Positions 18,544 through 27,452 of a DNA stretch of 64,000 nt are shown in pieces. This stretch comes from Pseudobutyrivibrio sp. MD2005 (lineage in GTDB: Bacteria > Bacillota > Clostridia > Lachnospirales > Lachnospiraceae). Position 1 is the first letter of the stretch; every line of letters begins with the position of its first letter. The stretch lies in NCBI RefSeq assembly GCF_000621865.1, contig NZ_JHXE01000008.1, positions 62,001-126,000 on the forward strand. The letters are read 5' to 3'. Position numbers and translations under genes: made by a program. The notes under the pieces were generated by a model, which was not told the DNA's origin, did no database searches, and saw only the letters and a program-made list of their open reading frames with translations.

Positions 18544-19395
18544 TTATACTGCGTGAAGATTTTTCATTGATATATCAAGTATTGGCGATGAATGTGTCAA
18601 CGCTCCGCTTGATACATAATCCACTCCACTGTCTATAATGTTTTTAATATTTTCTTTTGTTACGTTGCCAGAACATTCTGTTTTGGCACGACCATTTATT
18701 ATTTTAACAGCTTCCTGCATTGTTGCAACATCCATATTGTCAAGCATAATAATATCAGCACCTGCATCTGCAGCTTCCTTTACCTGCTCAAGAGTCTCTG
18801 TCTCGATTTCAATTTTTCTTACGAATGGAGCATACTCCTTTGCCATTTGGATTGCCTTTGTAATAGAGCCGGCTGCTCCTATATGATTATCCTTTAAAAG
18901 CACCCCGTCAGAAAGATTGTAACGATGGTTTTGTCCCCCACCACATTTTACAGCATATTTTTCAAAGATTCTCATGTTAGGTGTAGTTTTTCTTGTATCT
19001 AAAAGAACTGTCTTGCTTCCTTCAAGAAGTGAGGCAACCTCATGTGTGTAGGTGGCAATTCCGCTCATTCTTTGAAGATAATTGAGGGCAACTCGCTCGC
19101 CAGATAAAAGAACTCTAATATCCCCCTTTACCTTTGCCATAAGCTGACCTTTCTTCACTTCATCCCCATCCTTAACATACTTTTCAACTACAGTGCTATC
19201 GTCAAGAATCTTAAATACACGCTCGTATACATCCATGCCGCAGATTATTCCATCCTGCTTACAGATAAGCTCTACCTCACCAGCCTTTGCCTCTGGCATC
19301 ACTGCATTGGTGCTAACGTCCTCACTTGAAATATCTTCACGAAGAGCCATTGTGATAAGCTCATCTGCGTTAAGCTTCATTGTTATATCGTTCAT
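18544..19395 (-). CDS. nadC: Quinolinate phosphoribosyltransferase
   Basis: It converts quinolinate and PRPP to nicotinate mononucleotide, CO2 and pyrophosphate. The segments VLLDTRKTTPNMRIFEKYAVKCGGGQNHRYNLSD and VLLKDNHI are the PRPP and quinolinate-binding signatures; EIETETLEQ and DIIMLDNM follow in order. The 283-residue length is normal. The ATG shares 1 nt with the nadB stop (TAATG) and has GAAGGAGG inside the nadB end, so the two are coupled. Confidence 0.96.
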   Translation of the reverse strand: MNDITMKLNADELITMALREDISSEDVSTNAVMPEAKAGEVELICKQDGIICGMDVYERVFKILDDSTVVEKYVKDGDEVKKGQLMAKVKGDIRVLLSGERVALNYLQRMSGIATYTHEVASLLEGSKTVLLDTRKTTPNMRIFEKYAVKCGGGQNHRYNLSDGVLLKDNHIGAAGSITKAIQMAKEYAPFVRKIEIETETLEQVKEAADAGADIIMLDNMDVATMQEAVKIINGRAKTECSGNVTKENIKNIIDSGVDYVSSGALTHSSPILDISMKNLHAV

Positions 19396-20699
19396 TATAT
19401 TGCCTCCTTCTCTGCTCTAAGGTTTGCTTCTTTTTTGATTTCTCCTACCACCATCGCATGGTAGTATTCCATAATGCTTGGAAGATCTTCGTATCCATCC
19501 ATGTTTACCAGATTATCAAAATCATCTGCCTCTTTAAACTCAGTTTGTGCTGCTATATCCTTTGCAGCACGCTTTGCAAACACAAGACTTTCAAGCAGGG
19601 AATTGCTTGCAAGTCTATTGCGTCCATGGACACCATTACAGCTTGTTTCGCCTACAGCGTATAGCTGCTCCATTGTGGTTTTAGAATCACGGTCCACATA
19701 TATGCCACCCATAAAATAATGCTGTGCAGGAACAACTGGCACCCATGTCTTAAGAGGATCAAATCCAGCTTCCACACAATGCTTGTAGATGTTTGGAAAA
19801 TGATTCAATATTTCATCCTCTGGAATTGGTGAAAAATCAAGCCAGACATGTTCTGTCCCTTGCTCCTTCATCTTCTTTAGAATTGCATTTGAAACCACAT
19901 CTCTAGGCTGCAATTCATCTACAAATCTTTCTCCATTTTTATCTCTTAATACAGCACCTTCTCCTCGCACTGATTCTGAGATTAAAAAGCTTCTACCATT
20001 TTGTCTTGTAAAAAGCGTTGTAGGATGAATCTGCACATAATCGCAGTTTTCAAGCTTTACATTGTGATACATAGCAAGGGCAAGGGCATCGCCTGATATA
20101 TGCCTAAAGTTGGTTGAATGAGGATATACGCCGCCTAATCCGCCACAGGCAAGCACTGTCACATCAGCCTTGATGGCTGTTGTTTTGCCATCCATATCAG
20201 CTACCACAATGCCATAGCATGTATTATTTTGGCACACCCAATCAACCATTGTTGTATGTGCCTTTAGAGTGATGTTGTCTCGTTCCATTGCTCTTGCTAA
20301 AAGCTTGCTTGTTATTTCGCGGCCTGTAACATCTGCATGAAACAAGATTCTATTATTGGAATGGGCACCTTCCTTCGTAAATACGAATTGCCCATCCTTT
20401 TTCTCAAACTCAACCCCATAGTTTTCCAAATCAGCTATGATTGCCTGCGAGCTCTTTATCATTATTTCTACAGATTCTTTGCGATTCTCATAATGACCTG
20501 CTCTCATGGTATCCTCGAAATATGATTCATAATCAGCGTCATCCCTAAGCATGCATATTCCGCCCTGTGCCAAAAAGCTATCGCTGCCATCCAGCGCATC
20601 CTTAGAAATGCATAATATCTTTTTATCCTTTGGAAGGCTCAGTGCACAGAACAATCCTGCTGCACCTGTACCTACAATAACCACATCATATTTTTCCAT
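19395..20699 (-). CDS. nadB: L-aspartate oxidase
   Basis: An FAD enzyme that oxidises L-aspartate to iminoaspartate, the substrate of NadA. The FAD motif DVVIVGTGAAGLFCAL is at the N-terminus. HPTTLFT, LISESVRGEGAVLRD and the GETSCNGVHGRNRLASNSLLESLVFA segment are family signatures. At 434 residues it lacks the long C-terminal tail of many NadB proteins. ATG 20699 follows AAGGAGA. The 60-bp gap to nadA holds a small hairpin (CTTCCC with GGGAAG) without a T-run. Confidence 0.95.
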   Translation of the reverse strand: MEKYDVVIVGTGAAGLFCALSLPKDKKILCISKDALDGSDSFLAQGGICMLRDDADYESYFEDTMRAGHYENRKESVEIMIKSSQAIIADLENYGVEFEKKDGQFVFTKEGAHSNNRILFHADVTGREITSKLLARAMERDNITLKAHTTMVDWVCQNNTCYGIVVADMDGKTTAIKADVTVLACGGLGGVYPHSTNFRHISGDALALAMYHNVKLENCDYVQIHPTTLFTRQNGRSFLISESVRGEGAVLRDKNGERFVDELQPRDVVSNAILKKMKEQGTEHVWLDFSPIPEDEILNHFPNIYKHCVEAGFDPLKTWVPVVPAQHYFMGGIYVDRDSKTTMEQLYAVGETSCNGVHGRNRLASNSLLESLVFAKRAAKDIAAQTEFKEADDFDNLVNMDGYEDLPSIMEYYHAMVVGEIKKEANLRAEKEAI

Positions 20700-20759
20700 T
20701 TCTTTCTCCTTATAGGCTTCCCTTTTTTGGGGAAGTGCCACATTTATCGTGACGTCAGA

Positions 20760-21665
20760 TTACTTTGCAAGCTCCAGCATTCTCTTAAGAGGCGCTAGTG
20801 ACTTTTCCCTTTTCTCATCGCTGACTTCTACCACACCAGTAGTGTCTCTCAGGCAATCTCTCACCTTCTCAAGTGTTACCTTCTTCATATTAGGACAAAT
20901 CTGTACTGAACCAGCTGCGTAAAATTCTTTTTCAGGATTATTCTTTTTGAGCTGATATAAGACACCTAATTCTGTAGAAATAATAAATTCCTTTTTATCT
21001 GATTTAGTAGCATAATCAATAATTCCTGATGTGCTTCCGATGTAATCAGCTAGCTCTAGCACATCAAGGGTACACTCTGGATGAATTAGGATTTCCGCTT
21101 CAGGATGTGATTCCTTTGCTCTCTTTAACATATCCACTGTTACAGCCTTGTGCACATGGCAGTAGCCATCGTTGAATATGAAATTCTTTTCTGGAACCTT
21201 ACTTGCAATGTAACGTCCTAGATTTTCATCAGGGATGAAAAATATATTCTTATTTGGAAGTGCCTTTACAATCTTCATAGCATTTGCCGATGTAACACAC
21301 ACATCAGAATGCATCTTTAGCTCTGCTGTAGAATTGATATAGCATACAACAGCCACATCATCATATTCTTTTCTTACTTCCTCAATTCGTTCTATCTCTG
21401 CCATATGAGCCATAGGACAATCCGCTTTTGCATCTGGAAGCAACACTGTCTTTTTTGGATTTAGAATCTTGGCAGATTCCCCCATAAACCTAACTCCTGC
21501 AAACACTATGGTGCTTTCCTTTAAATCTACAGCAACCTTTGCCAGATAGTAGCTATCCCCCACATAGTCAGCAATTGCCTGTACTTCATCATTCACATAA
21601 TAATGTGCGAGAATCACCGCATTCTTCTCTTTTTTCAACTGTTGAATCTCTTCTGCCAGTGTCAT
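20760..21665 (-). CDS. nadA: Quinolinate synthase (4Fe-4S)
   Basis: It condenses iminoaspartate with dihydroxyacetone phosphate to quinolinate. The 301-residue protein carries KNAVILAHYYVNDEVQAIADYVGDS, FAGVRFMGESAKILNP and VCYINSTAELK. The three cluster cysteines are in VCVTSANAM, HPECTLDVL and QICPNMKKV. ATG 21665 has the SD AAAGGAG 6 nt away. The longer frame to 21743 would run through the promoter and operators and is not used. Confidence 0.96.
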   Translation of the reverse strand: MTLAEEIQQLKKEKNAVILAHYYVNDEVQAIADYVGDSYYLAKVAVDLKESTIVFAGVRFMGESAKILNPKKTVLLPDAKADCPMAHMAEIERIEEVRKEYDDVAVVCYINSTAELKMHSDVCVTSANAMKIVKALPNKNIFFIPDENLGRYIASKVPEKNFIFNDGYCHVHKAVTVDMLKRAKESHPEAEILIHPECTLDVLELADYIGSTSGIIDYATKSDKKEFIISTELGVLYQLKKNNPEKEFYAAGSVQICPNMKKVTLEKVRDCLRDTTGVVEVSDEKREKSLAPLKRMLELAK

Positions 21666-21694
21666 AACTTTTCTCCTTTTACTTCGACTTGTCA

Positions 21695-21756
21695 ACTGTC
21701 TTGTCAGTTCAATTGACAGCAAGTATATCATATGTTCAGTCATGTGACAAGACAGT
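21695..21756 (-). promoter_or_regulatory. nadABC-niaR promoter with two inverted operator copies
   Basis: The promoter is TTGTCA (21745-21750), a 17-bp spacer and TATACT (21722-21727) on the minus strand. A 12-bp word, TGACAAGACAGT (plus-strand 21745-21756), covers the -35. Its exact reverse complement ACTGTCTTGTCA lies at 21695-21706, about 9-20 bp after the start point. Two perfect copies around a nad promoter, with niaR in the operon, make these strong NiaR operator candidates. Confidence 0.8.
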
Positions 21757-21790
21757 AACGTAAACTAAGTTACCATTAATAATTACTATG

Positions 21791-21807
21791 GAGGGTGACC
21801 CACCCTC
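21791..21807. repeat. GC-rich perfect inverted repeat
   Basis: GAGGGTG-ACC-CACCCTC is a perfect 7-bp inverted repeat with a 3-nt centre. It lies between the YARHG-gene terminator and the nadA promoter. It stands out in the AT-rich surround and has no T-run. Role unknown. Confidence 0.5.
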
Positions 21808-21821
21808 GCACATTCTGGGAT

Positions 21822-21866
21822 AAAAAAAATGACCTTTATCTCGCATATGAGATAAAGGTCTATATT
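21822..21866. terminator. Terminator of the YARHG gene (bidirectional form)
   Basis: GACCTTTATCTC (21831-21842) and its exact complement GAGATAAAGGTC (21849-21860) form a 12-bp stem with loop GCATAT. There is a run of eight A on the left (T8 on the minus strand) and a T-rich tail on the right. Confidence 0.9.
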
Positions 21867-21868
21867 TT

Positions 21869-22606
21869 TTACATTGGATCTAAAGAGTTTATTAAGTCCA
21901 GATTCTTAACTTCTGTTTCTGAGAATGTATCCTCGGAAAAATCTGCAGGTAATACAGTTGGGGTGTACCAAACCTGTCCCATGAAATAGTTGTATATCTG
22001 AACATCCTTGAATGAATAGCCGTGTCTTGCATAGATTTCATTCTTGGCAATATGAATAACTTCTGGTGATAATCCGCTAAAATCTGATGCGCTGTAGACT
22101 TTTTTATCTGTATCGAAAAGATATGTGCAGTAACGAGCATTATCAGTCACGCCTTTGCTCTCCCAATATGATGCAACAGCAGTCCAATACTTGTTCTTCT
22201 CGAGATAGCTACTGCGCTCACTGACTGCTGCACTAACCTCATCCTGAGACCAGTTGGCAACCGCTGGGGCATAGCCGCTTGGATCAACTACTGTAATAAC
22301 AACATCTGAGAAATCTTCCTCTGGCTCTTCAGAAGCTTCCTGTGATGCACCATCTGCCGCTGCAGCTGTCTTCTCATCCTCAATCGCTACTGTATCCTCA
22401 CTGGCAATCTTGAGACTCTTGTCCTCTTTATTAAGGAGTCCATATGTGATACAACCTGCAAAAATTCCAATAACCAAAGCTATACCAAGTTCGATAGCCC
22501 AGCGCTTAAAATTAGCTGGAAGCTTAACTCCGTCTTCACCTTTCTTTTTGAAAATTCTACGAAGCTCATACTTTGCTTCATCAATTAAATCCAAAATATT
22601 TCCCAT
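21869..22606 (-). CDS. Membrane-anchored YARHG-domain protein
   Basis: The 245-residue protein has a short cytoplasmic N-terminus and one membrane helix (about 32-56, WAIELGIALVIGIFAGCITYGLL). An Ala/Glu-rich linker leads to an extracellular part ending in a YARHG domain (NEIYARHGYSFKDVQIYNYFMGQVWY, about 193-220). The domain is common on cell-surface proteins of Firmicutes; its binding partner is not known. The start follows AAAAGGG. It is a single-gene unit between two terminator or promoter regions. Confidence 0.8.
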   Translation of the reverse strand: MGNILDLIDEAKYELRRIFKKKGEDGVKLPANFKRWAIELGIALVIGIFAGCITYGLLNKEDKSLKIASEDTVAIEDEKTAAAADGASQEASEEPEEDFSDVVITVVDPSGYAPAVANWSQDEVSAAVSERSSYLEKNKYWTAVASYWESKGVTDNARYCTYLFDTDKKVYSASDFSGLSPEVIHIAKNEIYARHGYSFKDVQIYNYFMGQVWYTPTVLPADFSEDTFSETEVKNLDLINSLDPM

Positions 22607-22685
22607 TATTCATCCCTTTTCTATCTATTTCTTAGCTTATTACTTTTTTATCATAACATATTTTTAATAAATTGTTACACATTTA

Positions 22686-23843
22686 TTACAATGTTCGCTC
22701 AATTTCATTGCGAGTAGCTTGAACATTGCCTTGTGCCATCTGCTTGCTGCCTCCGCCTTTGGCCCCAAGCAATTCTCTAAGACCTGTTGCAATAGCCGCG
22801 CAGTCCCTTGTTTTGCTGCCTATAACGAAATCATAGCCCGTCTCATCATCACCTGAAAAAATAGCGCACAACCCATCATGGCGCTCTACAAGTGTATTCA
22901 CGCCTTCCCGCATAGTCTTTGCATCTAGACCATCCATGAAAATTGTTACATCAGTGAGATCTGGCAATATTCGCTCTATCTGATCATTAAGCATTCCAGC
23001 TTTTATTTCGCTTATACGATATTTTAGCTGCTTATTATCTTCGATTAATCCTGAAACTTTTTCTGGCAACTCATCCTCTTTACAGTTCAAAAGCTGATAT
23101 GAAGAAGCCAGAAGCTGAAGTCGCCTGTTGTAATCCTCAAGGGCTCTCATTCCACATAAAATATATACTCTGGTGCCGCCTTTATATTTGCCAAAAGAAA
23201 CTACCTTAAGAAGCCCTACCTGGCCTGTGGTACTAACATGAGGCGCACAGCATGCGCACAAATCAACACCCTCAATTTCAACAAGCCTTACAGCACCTTC
23301 AATTTCCTTTTTACTGCGATAGTTGATTGCACCTAGCAATTCCTGATTTGGATAGTAGGCCTTTACTGCCACATCAGAAGCAATTATCTCATTTGCCTTT
23401 GTTTCAATGGCATCTATCTGCTCTTGATTAAGCTCAATATTTAAATCCAAGGTGACCGTGTTATCACTTAAATGAAATCCTACATTATCTGCACCATAAG
23501 TGTTATGAGCTACTCCTGTAAAAATATGCTCACCTGTGTGCTGCTGCATGTTATTAAAACGATGCTTCCAATCAATTTTGCCGTGAACTTCCTCGCCAAT
23601 CAAAAATCCAGAAGCACAATAATGGTAGATAACATCATCTTCTATCTGAACATCCAAAACCTGTGCGTTATCAAGCTTTCCTATATCGCTTGTCTGTCCA
23701 CCCTGCTCTGGAAAAAATGCTGTTTTGTCTAGAACTACCTTGTAGCATCTTTCCTGCTCCTTCTGCACTTCCTCACAAGATATTACCTTGCCGACAAAAT
23801 CTTTTAGGTATGCATTTGTATCAAATAATGCTTCTGTTTTCAT
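22686..23843 (-). CDS. Alanyl-tRNA editing protein, AlaX large form
   Basis: A free-standing editing factor that hydrolyses mischarged Ser- or Gly-tRNA(Ala). The 385-residue chain has the AlaRS-like editing domain with the zinc motif QQHTGEHI (HxxxH) and CACCAPHV. It also has a C-terminal DHHA1/C-Ala-type domain (GAKGGGSKQMAQG). The DxTAFFPEQGGQ segment near residue 40 is the editing-domain start. The C-Ala part marks it as the long type. SD is weak (GGATT). Confidence 0.92.
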   Translation of the reverse strand: MKTEALFDTNAYLKDFVGKVISCEEVQKEQERCYKVVLDKTAFFPEQGGQTSDIGKLDNAQVLDVQIEDDVIYHYCASGFLIGEEVHGKIDWKHRFNNMQQHTGEHIFTGVAHNTYGADNVGFHLSDNTVTLDLNIELNQEQIDAIETKANEIIASDVAVKAYYPNQELLGAINYRSKKEIEGAVRLVEIEGVDLCACCAPHVSTTGQVGLLKVVSFGKYKGGTRVYILCGMRALEDYNRRLQLLASSYQLLNCKEDELPEKVSGLIEDNKQLKYRISEIKAGMLNDQIERILPDLTDVTIFMDGLDAKTMREGVNTLVERHDGLCAIFSGDDETGYDFVIGSKTRDCAAIATGLRELLGAKGGGSKQMAQGNVQATRNEIERTL

Positions 23844-23875
23844 AATCCATCACTCTCATTAATATCTATCTGGTA

Positions 23876-24301
23876 CTAGTTTTTTCCAATTGGAATACCA
23901 AAAATCTTCATCTGGAAACCATCCATCAAAGTCTCGTAATTTGTATAAGATATATTGCTCTTAAACTTGCTGTTCCATACATCTTTTATGGTATCGCATA
24001 TACGAATCGCTTTTTCCTCTTCCTCTGTGAGCTGAATTGCAGGGAACACATAATAAATCATAAAATAATTAAGATTCATCAAAGCACCACCGCGAACCTT
24101 GCCGAATTTCTTGAACTCGTTAGCCACATCATCACAGAATATTTCTGCCTCCGCTTTTGGATCTTCAGCATCTATGATTCCTGAAAGCAGACTATATCTA
24201 TTCTCTTTAAACATATTCATCTGCTTTTCGTAATCCTTTTTTGTATGAACCTTACTTAGATAGTCTACATCTTCAAATATCTTTTTAACCTCGTATCCCA
24301 T
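23876..24301 (-). CDS. Conserved-looking hypothetical protein
   Basis: I do not recognise this 141-residue protein. It is charged and soluble, with no signal or membrane segment and no cysteine pattern. Predicted helices with many Lys and Glu dominate; the centre has AEAEIFCDDVANEFKKFGKVRGGALMNLNYFMIYYVFPAI. It sits 14 bp after the HAD phosphatase gene in the same direction with a good SD (AAGGAG), so the two are probably co-transcribed. Confidence 0.7.
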   Translation of the reverse strand: MGYEVKKIFEDVDYLSKVHTKKDYEKQMNMFKENRYSLLSGIIDAEDPKAEAEIFCDDVANEFKKFGKVRGGALMNLNYFMIYYVFPAIQLTEEEEKAIRICDTIKDVWNSKFKSNISYTNYETLMDGFQMKIFGIPIGKN

Positions 24302-24315
24302 ATCATTATCTCCTT

Positions 24316-24954
24316 CTATTCAATCACTTCTGCAAGCTGTGTTATGTCATCTACCTTTGCCACATAGCTATCAACCTGGTTGCCATATCCATATGCCGCC
24401 CAGATAAAACCAACTCCTGCTGCATCGCAAGCGTCTTTATCACCTTGAATGTCTCCGATATAGACAGGCGTTTTTATGTCATTCTTCTTCGCAATTAGTT
24501 TGATATTATCGGCCTTGCCAAGGCCATTATCTCCATAACAGATATAATCAGTAAATAAGTATCCCAGGCCGCTTCGCTCAAGAAAAGTCTCGATATATCC
24601 GGACTGGCAATTGCTTACTATATAGAGCTTCACACGCTTGCTAAGAGATTTAAGTGTATCCTCAAGACCTGGATAAGTTGTATTCTCTGTACTCTTAGCC
24701 AAATCATCCATTTCGTACTCTTCACATAGTTTTAATGTGGCATATCTTTTTTCAGGATTTTCATCTGGAATGCAGGCATCAGCAATATCTGTCATGGTCT
24801 TGCCAAAGAGGCCTTTCAAAGTATCCTGTGTAAATTTAACGGAATAGCCCATATCCTTACAAGCACGCTCCCAGCTTGAAGCAAATAGAGGTGTGTTGTC
24901 CCAAATTGTGCCATCCATGTCAAATATTATTCCATCAGTACTAATTTTGTTCAT
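24316..24954 (-). CDS. HAD-family phosphatase (phosphoglycolate phosphatase-like)
   Basis: A HAD hydrolase of 212 residues with motif I FDMDGTIWDN (nucleophile Asp), a helical cap (about 15-85), motif II IVSNCQSG and a Lys in GKADNIKLIAKKN. Motif IV is PVYIGDIQGDKDACDAAG. The likely reaction is removal of phosphate from a small sugar phosphate or phosphoglycolate; the substrate cannot be read. The start follows AGGAA. It is divergent from the YlmH gene. Confidence 0.85.
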   Translation of the reverse strand: MNKISTDGIIFDMDGTIWDNTPLFASSWERACKDMGYSVKFTQDTLKGLFGKTMTDIADACIPDENPEKRYATLKLCEEYEMDDLAKSTENTTYPGLEDTLKSLSKRVKLYIVSNCQSGYIETFLERSGLGYLFTDYICYGDNGLGKADNIKLIAKKNDIKTPVYIGDIQGDKDACDAAGVGFIWAAYGYGNQVDSYVAKVDDITQLAEVIE

Positions 24955-24984
24955 TACTATTCCTATCTTTCTAATTCCAACTAG

Positions 24985-25013
24985 CTGATATTTTAACGTA
25001 TTTTCAGTATAAT
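24985..25013 (+). promoter_or_regulatory. Promoter of the YlmH-like gene
   Basis: CTGATA (24985-24990), a 17-bp spacer and a perfect TATAAT (25008-25013) are followed by a start point near 25020. This excludes translation from codons at or before 25013. Confidence 0.65.
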
Positions 25014-25045
25014 TGATAGAGATTTATCAAAGGATGGTTTTAAAT

Positions 25046-25813
25046 ATGACAGATGACGATCAGCTTTTATACAAAAGATTAATAGAGCTTTCCAACAGAG
25101 CCTATCAAAACAATATATATACCTTTAGCGACTTCTTAAGTCTTAGCCAGCAGGATGTGCTATTTCAGGCTGCTAGGGACAAGAGCTTTGCGCCTATTAA
25201 GTTCGATTTATTCGGCGGATATGAAAACTGTGAGCGAAAAATGGTCCGCTTCGGCAGCGAGGATGATTTAGGTTACATTGTAGATTTTCCTATCAAATGT
25301 ATCAAAATAGAGCCTCTTGCCAAGAAGTTTGCAAAGGAATACACACATCGTGATTATCTTGGCAGCCTTATGAGCCTTGGAATTGATCGCAAAAAATTCG
25401 GGGATATTTTTGTAGATGGCATGGATGCTTATATGTATGCAGATGAATCCACTGCCGATTATTTGCTGGAGAATTTTGTTTCTGTAGGACGTAACAGTGT
25501 GAAATGCTCCTACTCTGAATTGCCAGAAGAATACAAAAAAGCAGCCCTAAAGGAAATCACCATTCAGGTGGCTTCCCCTAGGGCAGATGCTGTAATTGCA
25601 AAAGTATATAACCTGAGCCGCAAGGATACGATTCCTTACTTTACAGAAAAGAAAGTCTCAGTCAACGGGCACATCGTAGAAAACAACGACAAAATGCTAG
25701 CGGCTGGTGATACTGTCTCTGTACGGGGCTTTGGCAAATTTAATCTTCTCTCAGAAGGTGGCCTGTCTAGAAAGGGCAAGCTCAACCTGACTGTGGAAGT
25801 CTTTGGTAGATAG
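25046..25813 (+). CDS. S4-domain RNA-binding protein, YlmH-like
   Basis: The 255-residue protein has an N-terminal YlmH-type module (with FGGYENCERKMVRFG and FPIKCIKIEPLAKKFA). A central RRM-like part (HRDYLGSLMSLGIDRKKFGDIFV) follows. The C-terminal S4 RNA-binding fold is ASPRADAVIAKVYNLSRKDTIPYFTEKKVSVNGHIVENNDKMLAAGDTVSVRGFGKF. YlmH is linked to division-site genes and ribosome rescue in Firmicutes; here it stands alone. ATG 25046 has AAGGATGG before it and lies downstream of the promoter. It converges on nadE with one base between the stops and no terminator. Confidence 0.9.
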   Translation: MTDDDQLLYKRLIELSNRAYQNNIYTFSDFLSLSQQDVLFQAARDKSFAPIKFDLFGGYENCERKMVRFGSEDDLGYIVDFPIKCIKIEPLAKKFAKEYTHRDYLGSLMSLGIDRKKFGDIFVDGMDAYMYADESTADYLLENFVSVGRNSVKCSYSELPEEYKKAALKEITIQVASPRADAVIAKVYNLSRKDTIPYFTEKKVSVNGHIVENNDKMLAAGDTVSVRGFGKFNLLSEGGLSRKGKLNLTVEVFGR

Positions 25814-25814
25814 A

Positions 25815-26564
25815 CTAGCTACGCTTGTAAGCTGGCATCAGCTGAAGCTTGTGGAGGTTAGCCACATGCTTGCGCTCGATTGAAGCAATAACATCAGCTG
25901 GAATACCTTCTTTATTACCAGAAATGTATTCATCAAGCTGAGCATATGTGAAGCCTAGCTTATCCTCGTCAGACATGCCAGAAAGTCCATCAGATGGTGT
26001 CTTGTGTACAAGCTCATTTGGCAAACCAAGATATTCACCTATCTGTAAAACTTCTGTAACTGTGAAATCCTGAAGTAATGAAACATCGCCTGCTGCGTCG
26101 CCGTATTTTGTTGAGTATCCAACATAATCCTCTGATGCATTGCAGGTGTTAACAACAAATGATGTAACGCCCTGGCCTTGAGCTGCTGCATAAAGTGTAG
26201 ACATACGGAGTCTTGGAGCAAGATTAATTCGTAAATCCGAAGTAACCTCCATGCTAGATGCATTTTCAAATGTAGCTATAGCTGCATTGTAATAATCTGT
26301 AATAGGAACAATTTCATTTGGAATTCCAAGGAAATTAACTAAAAGCTTGGCATCATCTAAATCGCTCATTGTGCCATTTGGCATTATGATTCCAAGAACT
26401 CTATCTGCGCCTAAAGCTTCCTTCAGGACTGCCGCTGTAACAGAAGAATCCTTTCCTCCGGAAATACCAATGATAGCCTTTGTATTATCTCCAAATTTAT
26501 TAAACCAGTCTCTTGTGTATTCTATAAGCTGTTTTGTTTGCTTCTCAACATTAAACTCTCTCAT
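25815..26564 (-). CDS. nadE: NH3-dependent NAD+ synthetase
   Basis: The last step of NAD synthesis: nicotinate adenine dinucleotide plus ammonia and ATP gives NAD+. The 249-residue protein has the PP-loop IIGISGGKDSSVTAAVL (about 32-48), NLAPRLRMSTLYAAAQ, NTCNASEDYVGYSTKYGDAAGD and PSDGLSGMSDEDKLGF. It has no glutaminase domain, so it uses free ammonia. It lies 9 bp after the NrtR-type gene, so this operon pairs NAD synthesis with its likely regulator. SD is AGGAG. Confidence 0.95.
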   Translation of the reverse strand: MREFNVEKQTKQLIEYTRDWFNKFGDNTKAIIGISGGKDSSVTAAVLKEALGADRVLGIIMPNGTMSDLDDAKLLVNFLGIPNEIVPITDYYNAAIATFENASSMEVTSDLRINLAPRLRMSTLYAAAQGQGVTSFVVNTCNASEDYVGYSTKYGDAAGDVSLLQDFTVTEVLQIGEYLGLPNELVHKTPSDGLSGMSDEDKLGFTYAQLDEYISGNKEGIPADVIASIERKHVANLHKLQLMPAYKRS

Positions 26565-26573
26565 AAGTCACTC

Positions 26574-27386
26574 CTATTTTAGTCGATATAATTCAGACAT
26601 TCTTTTACCAATAACAGATTTATCCTTGGCCCCTACATCCTCGATACGGTCTGCAACCATGATTCTGAAGTTGGCTTTATATAGCTTGTGACCAAGCAAT
26701 AGTTCGTAAATAGCCTGCAAGTCCGGAAGAGTAAATTCCTCTTTTGCCATACTGAAAGGCAAATCCGTATATTCGATTTCCCTTCTAAGCTTTATCATAG
26801 ACTCTACAATGATCTCAACATGATCAAATGCAAGTCTTGTCTTAGTCTTAAGAGTTGGTACAAGATTTCCGTATTTGATATTTCCATTTCTGAAGCGCTT
26901 TGTTGAAAGCTGATAGATAATGCTTACACCAATATCATCGTTGTAAATATGAAGCATATTATCGGTAAATTCAAAATCGAACCAAGCTGCCTCTAAGGCA
27001 TCATCTCCACCTTTAACACGTGGAACCACTGGCGAAAGAGCCATATAAGCAACGCTCATTACTCGAGTTCTTGGATCTCTATCTGGCTTTGAAAATGTGT
27101 AAACCTGCTCAAGGAAAACATGCTTTAAACCAGTCTCCTCTTTTAATTCTCTGGAAGCAGCCTCATAACATGATTCTTCTGGGCGAACAAAACCGCCTGG
27201 AAGAGCCCAACAATTGTAAAAAGGATGCTCTCCTCTTTTTACTAATAATATCTTTAGGCCTGAATAGTCTTTCTTTGGGCCTAGCACCATCATGTCTACT
27301 GTGACAGAAGGTCTAGGATAATCGCCAGGGTCATATTGAGCAAGGAATTCCTTCTCTGTCAACCCATTCTTGTCTCTATACTCCAT
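26574..27386 (-). CDS. nrtR: NrtR-type Nudix regulator of NAD metabolism
   Basis: The N-terminal Nudix domain (about 25-165) keeps an intact Nudix box, GGFVRPEESCYEAASRELKEETG, with all catalytic glutamates, so it may still hydrolyse ADP-ribose. The C-terminal winged helix (about 195-270) has FSMAKEEFTLPDLQAIYELLLGHKLYKANFR, the NrtR DNA-binding signature. NrtR represses NAD genes and is released by ADP-ribose. The nadE gene directly downstream supports the call. ATG 27386 follows CGGAGG; the GTG at 27392 lies inside that SD. A palindrome at its own promoter is a candidate autoregulatory site. Confidence 0.88.
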   Translation of the reverse strand: MEYRDKNGLTEKEFLAQYDPGDYPRPSVTVDMMVLGPKKDYSGLKILLVKRGEHPFYNCWALPGGFVRPEESCYEAASRELKEETGLKHVFLEQVYTFSKPDRDPRTRVMSVAYMALSPVVPRVKGGDDALEAAWFDFEFTDNMLHIYNDDIGVSIIYQLSTKRFRNGNIKYGNLVPTLKTKTRLAFDHVEIIVESMIKLRREIEYTDLPFSMAKEEFTLPDLQAIYELLLGHKLYKANFRIMVADRIEDVGAKDKSVIGKRMSELYRLK

Positions 27387-27452
27387 ATTCACCTCCGAAT
27401 GAACCTTTAAGGTCTTATAGGCTTTTCGTTATGCAGCCCATAAGAAGTCATA

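Noticed and set aside
20700-20759. Terminator between nadA and nadB
   Set aside because: The hairpin is short (6 bp) and lacks a T-run, and nadB continues the same pathway and operon.
26347-26691. Open frames on the strand opposite real genes (for example inside nadE, hpf and the YhaN-like gene)
   Set aside because: They lack an SD, show no family resemblance, and lie wholly inside well-recognised genes.
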